A DNA stretch of 64,000 nt from an uncultured Acidobacteriia bacterium. GTDB lineage: Bacteria; Acidobacteriota; Terriglobia; Bryobacterales; Bryobacteraceae. This document shows, in pieces, positions 26,533 through 35,782 of the stretch (its first letter is position 1; every line of letters starts with the position of its first letter). A model generated the notes under the pieces. The model was given only the letters and a program-made list of their open reading frames with translations. It was not told the DNA's origin and did no database searches. The translations under genes were made by a program, and so were the position numbers. The DNA lies in NCBI GenBank assembly GCA_903828455.1, contig CAIKMJ010000041.1, positions 62,001-126,000 of the forward strand, given 5' to 3'.

Positions 26533-27492
26533 CTATTTTCCAAATGATTCGCGAAGGTGCCCGACCGCCGCTGCGATGGCGGACCTGACCGCCGGGGTGT
26601 TCGCCAGCGGGGCCAGACTCAGGCAAGCGTGAATTGTCCCCGTGTACCTCGTGCAGGTGACCCGTACGCCCGCCTCTTCCAGTCTTCGTGCGTAGGCCTC
26701 GCCCTCTTCCCGCAGGACGTCGCATTCGCAGGTCATGATGAATGCCGGCGGATGCGCGCGCAGTTGCCCGGGCGGCGCCAGCAGCGGTGAAGCATACGGA
26801 TTCAGCCGCGCTTCGGAGTCCGGCAGGTATTGGTCCCAATACCATTTCATGGCGTCGCGCGTGAGGAAGTGGCCCTCGGCAAACTCGTTGTATGTGGCCG
26901 TTTCGAAGTTGGCCGCGGTTACCGGATAAAAGAGAACGGCGCCGGACAGTGCCGGTCCGGCGCGCTCGGCGGCCAGGATCGCCACCACGGTTGCCATGTT
27001 GGCGCCTGCGCTGTCCCCCGCCACGGCGATTCGCGACGAATCGATCCCCAGCGCCGCCGCATTCTCCGCTACGTATTGAGTCGCGAAGTACGCCTCTTCG
27101 TTGGCAACAGGAAAGCGCGCTTCGGGAGATCGCGAGTATTCCACGAAGACAACAACTGCCTCCACGCCCGCGGCGAGTTCGCGCGCCAGCCGCCCGTGGC
27201 TGTTGAAGTCTCCGATGACCCAGCCGCCGCCGTGGAAGTAGAGGATTCCGGGAAGCGGAGCGGTGTGGTTCGGCGGGCGAATAATGCGGACCGGCAGGTC
27301 TCCGTTCGGGCCGTCCGGAATCAGCAATTCCTCGACTTCTACCGGCGGAGCCGCGTAGGTTTCGACCATGGCTGCGCGTGCTTTTGCCGCGGCCGCGCGC
27401 ACCTCGGCGGCCGGCAGTTCGCCGAGGGGCGGGGCCGGATTAGCCGCCACCGCATCCAGAAACCGGCGTGTGACTGCATCGATCCGGCTCAC
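26533..27492 (-). CDS. Alpha/beta-hydrolase of the hormone-sensitive lipase (HSL) family
   Basis: 319 residues from GTG at 27492; no ATG lies in frame nearby. Hallmarks are the oxyanion motif HGGG at 87-90 and nucleophile elbow GDSAG at 159-163 (Ser161). An acidic residue in CDVLREEG (near 260) and a late His in TIHACL complete the triad. No signal peptide, so it is a cytoplasmic carboxylesterase, probably for short-chain or aryl esters. It stands alone, divergent from the purine operon. The family is certain, the substrate is not. Confidence 0.9.
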   Translation of the reverse strand: MSRIDAVTRRFLDAVAANPAPPLGELPAAEVRAAAAKARAAMVETYAAPPVEVEELLIPDGPNGDLPVRIIRPPNHTAPLPGILYFHGGGWVIGDFNSHGRLARELAAGVEAVVVFVEYSRSPEARFPVANEEAYFATQYVAENAAALGIDSSRIAVAGDSAGANMATVVAILAAERAGPALSGAVLFYPVTAANFETATYNEFAEGHFLTRDAMKWYWDQYLPDSEARLNPYASPLLAPPGQLRAHPPAFIMTCECDVLREEGEAYARRLEEAGVRVTCTRYTGTIHACLSLAPLANTPAVRSAIAAAVGHLRESFGK

Positions 27493-27563
27493 CGGAAAGA
27501 CACTCGCGCCACGGCAGATGCCGGGAATTCAGTGATTTGCAGAGAAACTACAGGAAGGTCTGA

Positions 27564-27640
27564 TGGTGCGCCCGGCATGATTCGAACATGCGACCTTCTG
27601 GTTCGTAGCCAGACGCTCTATCCAACTGAGCTACGGGCGC
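27564..27640 (-). tRNA. tRNA-Arg (anticodon ACG)
   Basis: A 77-base cloverleaf on the minus strand: acceptor GCGCCCG pairs with CGGGCGC, a D-arm GCTC...GAGC, an anticodon stem TCTGG/CCAGA with loop CTACGAA (anticodon ACG), a T-arm GCATG/CATGC around TTCGAAT, discriminator A and an encoded CCA at 27564-27566. ACG becomes inosine-containing and reads CGU, CGC and CGA. Confidence 0.97.
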
Positions 27641-27655
27641 AGCAGCAATTCATTC

Positions 27656-27661
27656 AGTATA
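27656..27661 (-). promoter_or_regulatory. TATACT -10 box of tRNA-Arg
   Basis: TATACT (five of six matches) lies 15 bases upstream of the mature tRNA 5' end, a usual distance. No clear -35 was found. Confidence 0.45.
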
Positions 27662-27749
27662 GCCCACCCTCTTTGCGCGCGCGACTTTCCCGAATGACAT
27701 TCCTGGTCGGCCTGAGGGCCGTGCCTGGTTGGTACACTGTGAATTCCCC

Positions 27750-28436
27750 ATGAAAGTCGGCGTCATCGTCTTCCCAGGCAGCAACTGCGATCACGACGCG
27801 TGGTACGCAATCAATCGGAATCTGCATGGCGGGTTGCATGGCAGCGCCGAGTTCATCTGGCACCAGTCCGCCGACCTCGGCGGTGTGGATGCCGTGATGC
27901 TCCCCGGCGGATTCTCCTACGGCGACTACCTGCGCTGCGGCGCCATCGCGCGCTTTTCGCCAGTGATGGCGGCAGTGAAAAAGTTCGCCGCGTCCGGCGG
28001 GCTCGTGCTCGGTGTCTGCAACGGGTTCCAGATCCTTGTGGAAGCGGGTCTGCTGCCTGGCGCTCTGCTGCGCAACGAAAATCTCAAGTTCGTTTGCCGC
28101 GAAGTGGCGCTGCGCACCGAGACCTCGCATTCCCCGTTTACGTCGAAACTCAGCAAGGGGCAGGTTCTTCACATACCGGTGGCGCACGGCGAAGGCCGCT
28201 ATTTCGCCGACGAACGCACGCTGGACGAACTGGAGGCCGAGGATCGCGTGGCCTTCCGCTACGTCGATAACCCGAACGGTTCGCTGCGGGACATCGCGGG
28301 AATCCTCAATAAGGAACGTAATGTGATGGGCATGATGCCGCATCCCGAGCGCGCCTGCGATTCGCTGATGGGGTCCACCGAAGGCCTCGCAATCTTCCAA
28401 AGTATGCTTTCCGCCGTTCCGGCGCTTACCAAATGA
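27750..28436 (+). CDS. purQ: Phosphoribosylformylglycinamidine synthase, glutaminase subunit
   Basis: 228 residues from ATG at 27750. It is a class I glutaminase: nucleophile Cys90 in GVCNGFQ and the His/Glu pair in the MMPHPERA segment near 203. PurQ supplies ammonia to PurL for the fourth step of de novo purine synthesis. The stop overlaps the purL start (ATGA). With a short PurL the complex normally needs PurS, which is not visible between the tRNA and purQ and must be elsewhere. Confidence 0.97.
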   Translation: MKVGVIVFPGSNCDHDAWYAINRNLHGGLHGSAEFIWHQSADLGGVDAVMLPGGFSYGDYLRCGAIARFSPVMAAVKKFAASGGLVLGVCNGFQILVEAGLLPGALLRNENLKFVCREVALRTETSHSPFTSKLSKGQVLHIPVAHGEGRYFADERTLDELEAEDRVAFRYVDNPNGSLRDIAGILNKERNVMGMMPHPERACDSLMGSTEGLAIFQSMLSAVPALTK

Positions 28437-30661
28437 CCATTACACCGGAGCTGATCGCGCAGCATCAGCTGACGCAGGGCGAGTACGACAAGATCGTTTC
28501 GCTGCTCGGCCGCGAGCCGAGCTACACGGAACTGGGTGTCTTCAGCGTGATGTGGAGCGAGCACTGCTCTTACAAAAGTTCGCGCATCCATCTGAAGAAG
28601 CTTCCGACCGAAGGCAAATACGTGGTGCAGGGGCCGGGCGAAAATGCCGGCATCATCGGCATCGGCGGCGGCTGGGTCGTGGCGTTCAAGATCGAATCGC
28701 ATAACCACCCAAGCTACATCGAACCGTTTCAGGGCGCGGCCACGGGCGTGGGCGGCATCCTGCGCGACATCTTCACCATGGGCGCTCGGCCGATTGCTGT
28801 GATGGATTCGCTGCGCTTCGGCCCGCCGGTGAATTCGCCGGTGGCAGACCGCAACAAGCACATTCTGGAGGGCGTAGTATCCGGCATCTCGCACTACGGC
28901 AACTGTTTCGGGGTGCCGACGGTCGGCGGTGAATGTGTCTTCGAAGAGTGTTATTCGGCGAACCCGCTGGTGAACGTCTTTGCGCTCGGCGTCTGCAAGG
29001 CTGACGAAGTCTTTTTCGCCAGGGCAAGCGGCATTGGCAATCCGGTAATTTACGTCGGCGCGCGCACGGGGCGCGACGGCATTCATGGCGCCTCGATGGC
29101 CAGCGCGGAGTTTACGGAAGAGTCGAAGCAGAAGCGCCCCAACGTGCAGGTGGGCGATCCGTTCCTCGAAAAACTGCTGCTCGAAGCCTGTGTTGAAGCG
29201 ATGAAGACGGGCGCGATTGTGGCGATTCAGGACATGGGCGCGGCCGGACTCACTTCGTCTTCGTGCGAGATGGGCAGCCGTGGCAATGTCGGAATCGATC
29301 TCGATCTCGATAAAGTTCCGCAGCGTGAAACCGGCATGACGGCGTATGAGATGCTGCTGTCGGAATCGCAGGAGCGCATGCTGATCGTGGCCGCGAAGGG
29401 CCGCGAGGAAGAAATATTTGCCGTGTTCCGCAAGTGGGGACTCGAAGCAGCCACGGTGGGCGTCGTCACCGACGACGGCAAGCTGCGGATCCGCCACCTG
29501 GGCAACGTGGTTGCGGAAATTCCCAACCGCGCTCTGGCCGATGAAGCGCCGAAGTACGATCGCCCGCACAACGTCAGACCCCATCGCCGGGCCCCGCTCG
29601 CGCCGCCCGAGCACATTCACTTTCCGAAGGATTTGAATCAGGCGTTGCGGAAACTGGTGGCCTCGCCCGACCTCTGCTCCAAGCGCTGGATCTGGGAACA
29701 GTACGACTATCAGGTGCGCACCAATACCATCGTGGGGCCGGGTTCTGACGCCGCAGTGGTGCGGGTCAAAGAGACCGATACGTCCATCGCGATGTCGCTC
29801 GATGGCAACGGCCGCTATTGCTATCTCGACCCGCGCGAAGGCGCGAAGCTGGCCGTGGCCGAGTGCTGCCGCAATCTTGCGACCACCGGCGCTCTGCCCG
29901 TGGCGGCGACGAACAATCTGAATTTCGGCAATCCCGAGCGGCCTGAGATCATGGCGCAGTTGGTGGAAGCCGTGGAAGGGATCGCGGAGGCCTGCGCCCA
30001 CTTTGAAACTCCGATCACGGGCGGCAACGTCAGCCTGTACAACGAGACTCTGGGCGAGGGAATCTATCCGACGCCTGTGCTCGGCATCATCGGCGTGATG
30101 AAGACCGCCGTGCCCGCGCCGGTGCGCTTCCCGCATACGGATTTGACGCTCGTGCTGCTGGGCGGCCTGGGCAGTACCCACTCGCTGCGCTTCGGCGCCA
30201 CTCAGTACGCCAAGGTTGTTCTGAATGAGCTCTGGGGGCTGCCGCCGCACCTCGACATGGCGTATGAGAAGCGTGTGCACGAGGCGATGCGCGAAGTGGC
30301 CGAACGCGGTCTGGCGCAGTCGGCGCACGATTTGAGCGATGGCGGACTGGCTGTCGCGCTCAGCGAATCATGCACGAATGAGATCGGCGCGCGAGTGACG
30401 ATCACGCCCGCCGAGCGAGTGGAATTCACCTTGTTCGGCGAAGCCCCGTCGCGCATTTTGATTTCCACCTGGGACGCAGCGCAGATTGAGGAAATCGCCC
30501 TGCGGCACGATGTGGAATGTCTCACGATCGGCGTTACAATAACAGAGCGGTTACAGATCGGAGACGAGAGCGAAATGTGGATCGACCTTGCGACGTCTGA
30601 ACTCAGGCAGCAGTTTGAAAACAGCCTCCCCCGACTTTTTCAGACCCCCCATGCTCAATAA
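28433..30661 (+). CDS. purL: Phosphoribosylformylglycinamidine synthase, large subunit
   Basis: 742 residues from ATG at 28433, coupled to purQ by a four-base overlap. It is the short form of PurL, with two AIRS-like halves, an N-terminal [10 protein letters not shown] segment, SHNHPS near the start of the ATP site, and a second half with [14 protein letters not shown]. It converts FGAR, glutamine-derived ammonia and ATP into FGAM in the cytoplasm, in complex with PurQ and PurS. The end overlaps the purF start by 11 bp, so purQLF appears translationally coupled. Confidence 0.97.
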   Translation: MTITPELIAQHQLTQGEYDKIVSLLGREPSYTELGVFSVMWSEHCSYKSSRIHLKKLPTEGKYVVQGPGENAGIIGIGGGWVVAFKIESHNHPSYIEPFQGAATGVGGILRDIFTMGARPIAVMDSLRFGPPVNSPVADRNKHILEGVVSGISHYGNCFGVPTVGGECVFEECYSANPLVNVFALGVCKADEVFFARASGIGNPVIYVGARTGRDGIHGASMASAEFTEESKQKRPNVQVGDPFLEKLLLEACVEAMKTGAIVAIQDMGAAGLTSSSCEMGSRGNVGIDLDLDKVPQRETGMTAYEMLLSESQERMLIVAAKGREEEIFAVFRKWGLEAATVGVVTDDGKLRIRHLGNVVAEIPNRALADEAPKYDRPHNVRPHRRAPLAPPEHIHFPKDLNQALRKLVASPDLCSKRWIWEQYDYQVRTNTIVGPGSDAAVVRVKETDTSIAMSLDGNGRYCYLDPREGAKLAVAECCRNLATTGALPVAATNNLNFGNPERPEIMAQLVEAVEGIAEACAHFETPITGGNVSLYNETLGEGIYPTPVLGIIGVMKTAVPAPVRFPHTDLTLVLLGGLGSTHSLRFGATQYAKVVLNELWGLPPHLDMAYEKRVHEAMREVAERGLAQSAHDLSDGGLAVALSESCTNEIGARVTITPAERVEFTLFGEAPSRILISTWDAAQIEEIALRHDVECLTIGVTITERLQIGDESEMWIDLATSELRQQFENSLPRLFQTPHAQ

Positions 30662-32123
30662 CCACTCCGCACCCGAGTCGACGGATCCGCAGTGGTCCGA
30701 TCCCTTTTCCGACAAGTTGCACGAAGAGTGCGGCGTGGCGGCCATATACGGCCACCCGGAAGCGGCAACGCTCGCTTATCTTTCTCTCTACGCCCTGCAG
30801 CACCGCGGTCAGGAGAGCGCTGGTATTTCCGTCAGCGACGGCAAGGCCATCCAGACCACCAAAGCCATGGGGCACGTGGCGGAAATTTTTACGGACTCCG
30901 TGCTGCGTGAGATGCCGGGATCGATGGCGATCGGCCATACACGCTATTCCACGGCGGGCGACACGGTGGAGCGCAACGCGCAGCCGTTTTCCGTCCATTG
31001 CAGCAAGGGCCGCATTGCTGTCGCGCACAACGGCAATATCACGAACGCATCCGAACTGCGGGCCGACCTCGAAGCGCGCGGTGCAATTTTTCAGGCGTCC
31101 AGCGATACCGAAGTCATCCTGCATCTGGTGGCGCACTCGCGCGAAAAGACGCTGGCCGGCGCTCTGCGCGATGCGCTTCTGCAGCTGGAAGGCGCGTTTT
31201 CACTGGTGTTTTTGGCCGAAGACCGGCTCATTGTGGCGCGCGATCCGCAGGGATTCCGTCCGCTGGCAATGGGGCAGCTCGAATATTCCGGCGGCACGCC
31301 GGCGTATGTATTCGCTTCGGAAACGTGCGCGTTCGATCTCATCAACGCGGTTTATCTGAACGACGTGCAACCCGGCGAGATGGTGATCGTGGGGCCGGAA
31401 GGCGTCTCCCGCGAGCGATTTTCTCCCGAACGGCGGCGTTCGCAGTGCGTGTTCGAACACGTCTATTTTTCGCGGCCGGATTCCATCGTGTTTGGACGTC
31501 CCGTGCAGACTTCGCGCGAGAATATGGGCCGCTCGCTGGCCATTCAGTCTCCCGCTCCCGCCGATATCGTGGTGCCTGTGCCCGATTCGGGCAATGCGGC
31601 GGCGCTGGGCTATTCCGGTGAATCGGGGCTGCCTTACCGGCAGGCGCTGATCCGCAATCATTACGTGGGTCGCACCTTCATTGAACCGTCGCAGGCTATC
31701 CGCGATTTCGGTGTGAAGCTGAAGCTGAATCCGGTGCGCAGTCTGCTCGAAGGTAAGAGCGTTGTGCTGGTAGACGACTCGATCGTGCGCGGCACCACGA
31801 GCCGCAAGATCGTGCGCATGGTGCGCAACGCCGGGGCCCGTGAAGTCCACGTGCGGATTTCCTGCCCGCCTACGATTTCACCCTGCTTCTATGGCGTCGA
31901 TACGCCGAACCGGAACGAACTCATCGCGGCGAACAGCACGATCGACGACATCCGCCGCTTCATCGAAGCCGATTCGCTGGCGTTTCTCTCGCTCGCTGCT
32001 CTGAGCGATGCGGTTCAGGATCAACGCGGCGAATACTGTTACGCCTGTTACACGGGCAACTACCCGACCGAACTGGTCAGCATCGACCAGTTGATTCGGG
32101 CGGGGCGAAAGGCCGACGGTTAA
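30651..32123 (+). CDS. purF: Amidophosphoribosyltransferase
   Basis: 490 residues from ATG at 30651; the frame is open upstream but this start, inside the purL end, best fits the family. Residues before Cys27 ([11 protein letters not shown]) are a propeptide removed to free the N-terminal nucleophile. The phosphoribosyl domain has the PRPP loop [14 protein letters not shown]. Four cysteines matching the Bacillus-type iron-sulfur cluster are present: in [16 protein letters not shown] and CYAC. The enzyme makes phosphoribosylamine, the first committed step of purine synthesis. The cluster implies oxygen-sensitive stability. Confidence 0.97.
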   Translation: MLNNHSAPESTDPQWSDPFSDKLHEECGVAAIYGHPEAATLAYLSLYALQHRGQESAGISVSDGKAIQTTKAMGHVAEIFTDSVLREMPGSMAIGHTRYSTAGDTVERNAQPFSVHCSKGRIAVAHNGNITNASELRADLEARGAIFQASSDTEVILHLVAHSREKTLAGALRDALLQLEGAFSLVFLAEDRLIVARDPQGFRPLAMGQLEYSGGTPAYVFASETCAFDLINAVYLNDVQPGEMVIVGPEGVSRERFSPERRRSQCVFEHVYFSRPDSIVFGRPVQTSRENMGRSLAIQSPAPADIVVPVPDSGNAAALGYSGESGLPYRQALIRNHYVGRTFIEPSQAIRDFGVKLKLNPVRSLLEGKSVVLVDDSIVRGTTSRKIVRMVRNAGAREVHVRISCPPTISPCFYGVDTPNRNELIAANSTIDDIRRFIEADSLAFLSLAALSDAVQDQRGEYCYACYTGNYPTELVSIDQLIRAGRKADG

Positions 32124-32162
32124 CCGGCTGCCTTCACCCCGCCACGTCTCTTCTCCTTCCGG

Positions 32163-33284
32163 CTATCGAATCAGGTAATTCAGCGACAGATTCAACTGCG
32201 TGGAATTCTTCTTCGCTCCGATTCCCGACGGGTTGTTCAGATAGCCATCAATGAAGCCCAGTGAGACGTTGAGCTTCTTCGAAATCGGCGCAGCCAGCTG
32301 TGAATTGAACGACGCGGTGAACGCTTTGGTGTCGTTCAGCGACGGATTTACAAGCAGCTGCTGGGTGAAGAGCATGTTGCGCATCAGGTTCCGCCGGTAG
32401 TCTTCTTCAAAAGTGATTGCGCTGAGGCTTCTGTTGTTCGCGCTGATGCTGAAGTCCTGGCGAATGTAAGCGCCGCCAACTTTGAGGTCGAGACTTGCGG
32501 CCGCTTTGTGGATGGCGCTGTAGCCGATACCACCGCCGTACGTCTGCTGCAGCTTCAGGCCCTGCGAGAAGTTGTGATCGTAGAGCGTCTGCCCGAAGCC
32601 ATAGAACGCGGACGAAAAGTATTCATCGCGCTCCAGTCCGGCGTGGTAAATCGACGTCTTCACCGTGGCGGTGCCGGGCGATTTGATCTCGCCGAAGCCG
32701 GTGCTGAAAGTGAAGGCGGTGCGGTTGCGCCGGCGCAGCCAGCTTTCGAGCGGCGACACGCGAACCAGGTTGATCGCGGCGTTGAAACTCTCGGCGGTTT
32801 GCGTCGAGTTGGCGAGCGAGGCGCCTGCGCCGACTCCTCCGGCCCAATCGTGGAAGAATCCGGGGTTGTGCATGAGGGCGTTTTTGAACGCGCCGTCTTC
32901 GACGACGTTGGTGGCATCCGCCACGGCAACGGTCTTTGGCGCACCGGCTGCAGGCGTCACGGTGATCTTTTGATCGGCCACCGCGACCGTGCCTTCGGGA
33001 ACGGCGCTGACGTCGGCGTTGCGCTTGAATTCCACGCCTTTGGGAATCACGGCAAAGGTTTTCGATGAATGAAGTTCCTTGACCTTGCTCCAGTCGGCGG
33101 TGATGCTGCCGAGCATGTCGCTTTGAAAGGTGAAGTTCGCTGAATTGGCGCCGATCAGATGGCCCGAGAGCCGCTCACCATCGGTGAATATCACGACATC
33201 CGGTTCGGCTTTCGGAGCCTGCGCCCACGCAACGAGGGAGAGCGAGAAAAGTAATGTGCAACGTAGCATTGAGGATTGACCCAT
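32163..33284 (-). CDS. DUF481 family outer-membrane protein
   Basis: 373 residues from ATG at 33284; ATG at 33269 is equally plausible and gives a cleaner signal peptide (MLRCTLLFSLSLVAWAQA). Residues 25-110 form a small domain with 'DGERLSGHLIG', seen in many proteins before DUF481. From about residue 140 there are amphipathic strands ending with SLNYLIR, consistent with a DUF481 barrel. These proteins are predicted outer-membrane barrels, some induced by salt; function is not settled. It converges with purF across a 39-bp gap. Confidence 0.82.
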   Translation of the reverse strand: MGQSSMLRCTLLFSLSLVAWAQAPKAEPDVVIFTDGERLSGHLIGANSANFTFQSDMLGSITADWSKVKELHSSKTFAVIPKGVEFKRNADVSAVPEGTVAVADQKITVTPAAGAPKTVAVADATNVVEDGAFKNALMHNPGFFHDWAGGVGAGASLANSTQTAESFNAAINLVRVSPLESWLRRRNRTAFTFSTGFGEIKSPGTATVKTSIYHAGLERDEYFSSAFYGFGQTLYDHNFSQGLKLQQTYGGGIGYSAIHKAAASLDLKVGGAYIRQDFSISANNRSLSAITFEEDYRRNLMRNMLFTQQLLVNPSLNDTKAFTASFNSQLAAPISKKLNVSLGFIDGYLNNPSGIGAKKNSTQLNLSLNYLIR

Positions 33285-33472
33285 GCCTTTTATCGTAGTC
33301 ACTTACTGGGTCGCTGCGTAGTTTTCTGAAGCGATTTTAACGGTATTCTGACAGCTGTCCGGAAATGAATCGGCCGCGACCGATGCGCCTGAATAGTACC
33401 GACGCTCCGGCGCCGGATGCTGCGTGGTGGTGGTGTGGGTAAACTAAAACAGACGTGTGCTCCAAAAAATCC

Positions 33473-34948
33473 ATGAACAGATGCGGTTTAGCTGCAATGC
33501 GCATGTCGGTTGTCATTTTCGCTGTCTTTGTCGCGGCGCTTCTGCTGGTACGGTTTTGGCACCTAGACGCAGATTTTCCGAACCATAGCTTCTGGTCTTT
33601 TGAAGGCGGAAAATATTCTGACGAGGGTTGGTATCTAAACGCGGCAATGAATTCCGTGCTGATGGGCCACTGGTATTTGCCCGGAGATTTCGCACCGGCG
33701 GTTGTCGTACCGGCGTGGCCTTTGCTTATGGCCGGTGTTTTTCACATCACGGGCGTGAGTGTGGTCGCCGCGCGCGCGACTGAAGCTGTTTTCTCGATAA
33801 TCGCGTTGTTTCTTGGATACACGTTATTTCGCCGTTATAGCAGCACGCTGCCCTCGGCTTGTTTCGTCCTTATAGTTGCCGGCAGCGCATGCGCGTATGC
33901 TTACAGCCGCCTCGCTCTTCTTGAACGGCCTATTGAGGCGCTCATGTTTATTTGTCTGTGGCTGTCATGTACTATTCGCACGAACAGCCGGCTTCGTCCT
34001 GCTCTGTTGGGCCTTTCAATTGCCATTCTCCTGCTGATCAAGACTACAGGCGGTTTTCTTTTGCCCTCGATTCTCTATCCGATTTGGTTTCGCTATCGCA
34101 ACGACCGCCGCCAGTTGTTCCGAACTCTTATCGTGGCAGGAACTGTCGCCGGCGGCTTGTTGATAGCATACGTGGTCTTTTTTGCGAGTCATTATCCTGC
34201 CGATATCGCAACGTTCATTGGCGCCAATGAGGCGCGCCTCAACTGGTTTGATTCTTCCCGTCAAAGTCTTCGAACGCTCTATCGGGGTACATGGGCAGAT
34301 CCGGTTCTTTGGCCTCTCGCTTGTGTTGCGATGTTGGCGTCAGCGTGGATACGTACTTTGTGGAGCAATGTTTTATGGGGCGTGTGCGTGCTGTGGGTGC
34401 TTGGCTATTTCGCTTTTATTGTCTATCACTATAATGGCCCGACACATTACTTCACGATGTTCGTGTATCCGATAGCAATGATAAGCATTCTGTTCGTCGT
34501 GGAGATATTGCAGTTTTCGGGTCGGGCTGGCTGGATTATGATCGCGATTGTCATCGCTTCTTTTTCGTGGAACATCTGGAAAGTGTCAGAGTTTACCTTT
34601 CATCCTGAATATTCCATGCGTCGTGCGGCGGACCAGATTCTCCAGATAGTTGATGCGAATCCCGGAAGTCACCGCCTCATAATTGGCCATGGCGCAAACG
34701 AGACGACACTTTACAACGGCATACCTTCAATCGATACATGGCTGGGCTACGCCGGCACCGGGCGGAAAATGGAGATCTATCAACCAGGATGGGTACTCGT
34801 ATGGGGTGACGAATCTGTTCCGGACGTCGGACCGACCCGTCGCCTGGAGCCTGTGTTGAACGTGCCCGCTTTCGACGATGAGGTGCGTGGTCATCTTTCG
34901 CTTTTTCAGGTAAAAGAGTCCGCACCGCCGAATTCAGCGGTACACTGA
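33473..34948 (+). CDS. Membrane GT-C glycosyltransferase (ArnT/PMT-like)
   Basis: 491 residues from ATG at 33473; GTG at 33455 and ATG at 33497 are other options. About ten hydrophobic helices, with an early periplasmic loop carrying the acidic SDEGWYLNAAM segment, follow the plan of GT-C enzymes that use polyprenyl-phosphate sugars. The C-terminal 90 residues form a soluble domain. Codon and base use is plainly more AT-rich than in the genes on either side (many TTT, TAT, ATT codons), suggesting transfer. The acceptor cannot be told; no lipid A or glycan genes are adjacent. Confidence 0.78.
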   Translation: MNRCGLAAMRMSVVIFAVFVAALLLVRFWHLDADFPNHSFWSFEGGKYSDEGWYLNAAMNSVLMGHWYLPGDFAPAVVVPAWPLLMAGVFHITGVSVVAARATEAVFSIIALFLGYTLFRRYSSTLPSACFVLIVAGSACAYAYSRLALLERPIEALMFICLWLSCTIRTNSRLRPALLGLSIAILLLIKTTGGFLLPSILYPIWFRYRNDRRQLFRTLIVAGTVAGGLLIAYVVFFASHYPADIATFIGANEARLNWFDSSRQSLRTLYRGTWADPVLWPLACVAMLASAWIRTLWSNVLWGVCVLWVLGYFAFIVYHYNGPTHYFTMFVYPIAMISILFVVEILQFSGRAGWIMIAIVIASFSWNIWKVSEFTFHPEYSMRRAADQILQIVDANPGSHRLIIGHGANETTLYNGIPSIDTWLGYAGTGRKMEIYQPGWVLVWGDESVPDVGPTRRLEPVLNVPAFDDEVRGHLSLFQVKESAPPNSAVH

Positions 34949-34957
34949 TCGCTGTCT

Positions 34958-35668
34958 ATGCGAAACACACTGGTCGTCGCGCTGTTTCTGAGCCTGACCG
35001 TCGCCGCTCTTGCGCCCGCCAAAACTCTCGATAAATCCGGCACCTTCGGCGGAATCAAAATCGCCTACAAAGTCGTCCTGCCGGACACCTACGATGCCAC
35101 CAAAGAGTATCCGCTCATCCTCGCGTTCGGCGGCGGCGCGCAGACGATGAACATCGTCGAGACCGGTCTGAATCGCTATTGGCGCGAGCAGGCGGAAAAG
35201 CGCGGCTACATCGTGGTCAGTCCGGCGTCGCCCGACGGCAATCTTTTCTTCGAAGAGAATTCACGAATCTTCCCGCAGTTTCTCGAAATGATCGCGCACG
35301 ACTACAAAATCGAGGGCGGGAAGATGCACGTGGCCGGCTTTTCCAATGGCGGCGTCAGCGCCTTTTACGTGGCCTCGAATTATCCAAAGTATTTTTGGTC
35401 GATAACGGGCATGCCGGGCCTGCTGGAGCCGGAATCGGACGCGAAGATCGCCGCCATCAAACAGATGTGCATCTTCATGCACGCCGGCGGCAACGACCAG
35501 GGCTGGCCGGAAGCCATGGAAAAGCAGTCGAAACTGTTCGCACAGAAGGGACTCACGGTGAAGTTCCGCGTGGAGCCAGATCAGGCACATCAGCTGATCC
35601 TCGACCAGGCAGGTGTCAATCGGCTGTTCGATCAGATCGGCCAGTCGGCGAAAGGCTGCGCCCGCTGA
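34958..35668 (+). CDS. Secreted PHB depolymerase-like esterase
   Basis: 236 residues from ATG at 34958, nine bases after the preceding gene. A signal peptide (MRNTLVVALFLSLTVAALAPA) leads into an alpha/beta-hydrolase of the LpqC/PHB depolymerase-like type: early PLILAFGGG as oxyanion site, nucleophile elbow GFSNGG near residue 130, an HAGGNDQGWP acid segment near 174, and a late His in QAHQLI. It likely hydrolyses an ester outside the cytoplasm. Composition is back to the window norm, unlike the gene before it. Confidence 0.85.
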   Translation: MRNTLVVALFLSLTVAALAPAKTLDKSGTFGGIKIAYKVVLPDTYDATKEYPLILAFGGGAQTMNIVETGLNRYWREQAEKRGYIVVSPASPDGNLFFEENSRIFPQFLEMIAHDYKIEGGKMHVAGFSNGGVSAFYVASNYPKYFWSITGMPGLLEPESDAKIAAIKQMCIFMHAGGNDQGWPEAMEKQSKLFAQKGLTVKFRVEPDQAHQLILDQAGVNRLFDQIGQSAKGCAR

Positions 35669-35782
35669 CTTCTCCATGCCGCGCGAATGACGCCGGGACT
35701 TTCGCCGCCGCCCCGTGTTTGAGTTAATAGGTACAGACGCCGCGACTATGCAGTTGCGGACTTTAACGCTCAATCACCGGAG

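Noticed and set aside
28259-30328. Long minus-strand frame opposite purL
   Set aside because: purL is certain on the plus strand; the minus reading has His/Arg-rich composition without any family pattern.
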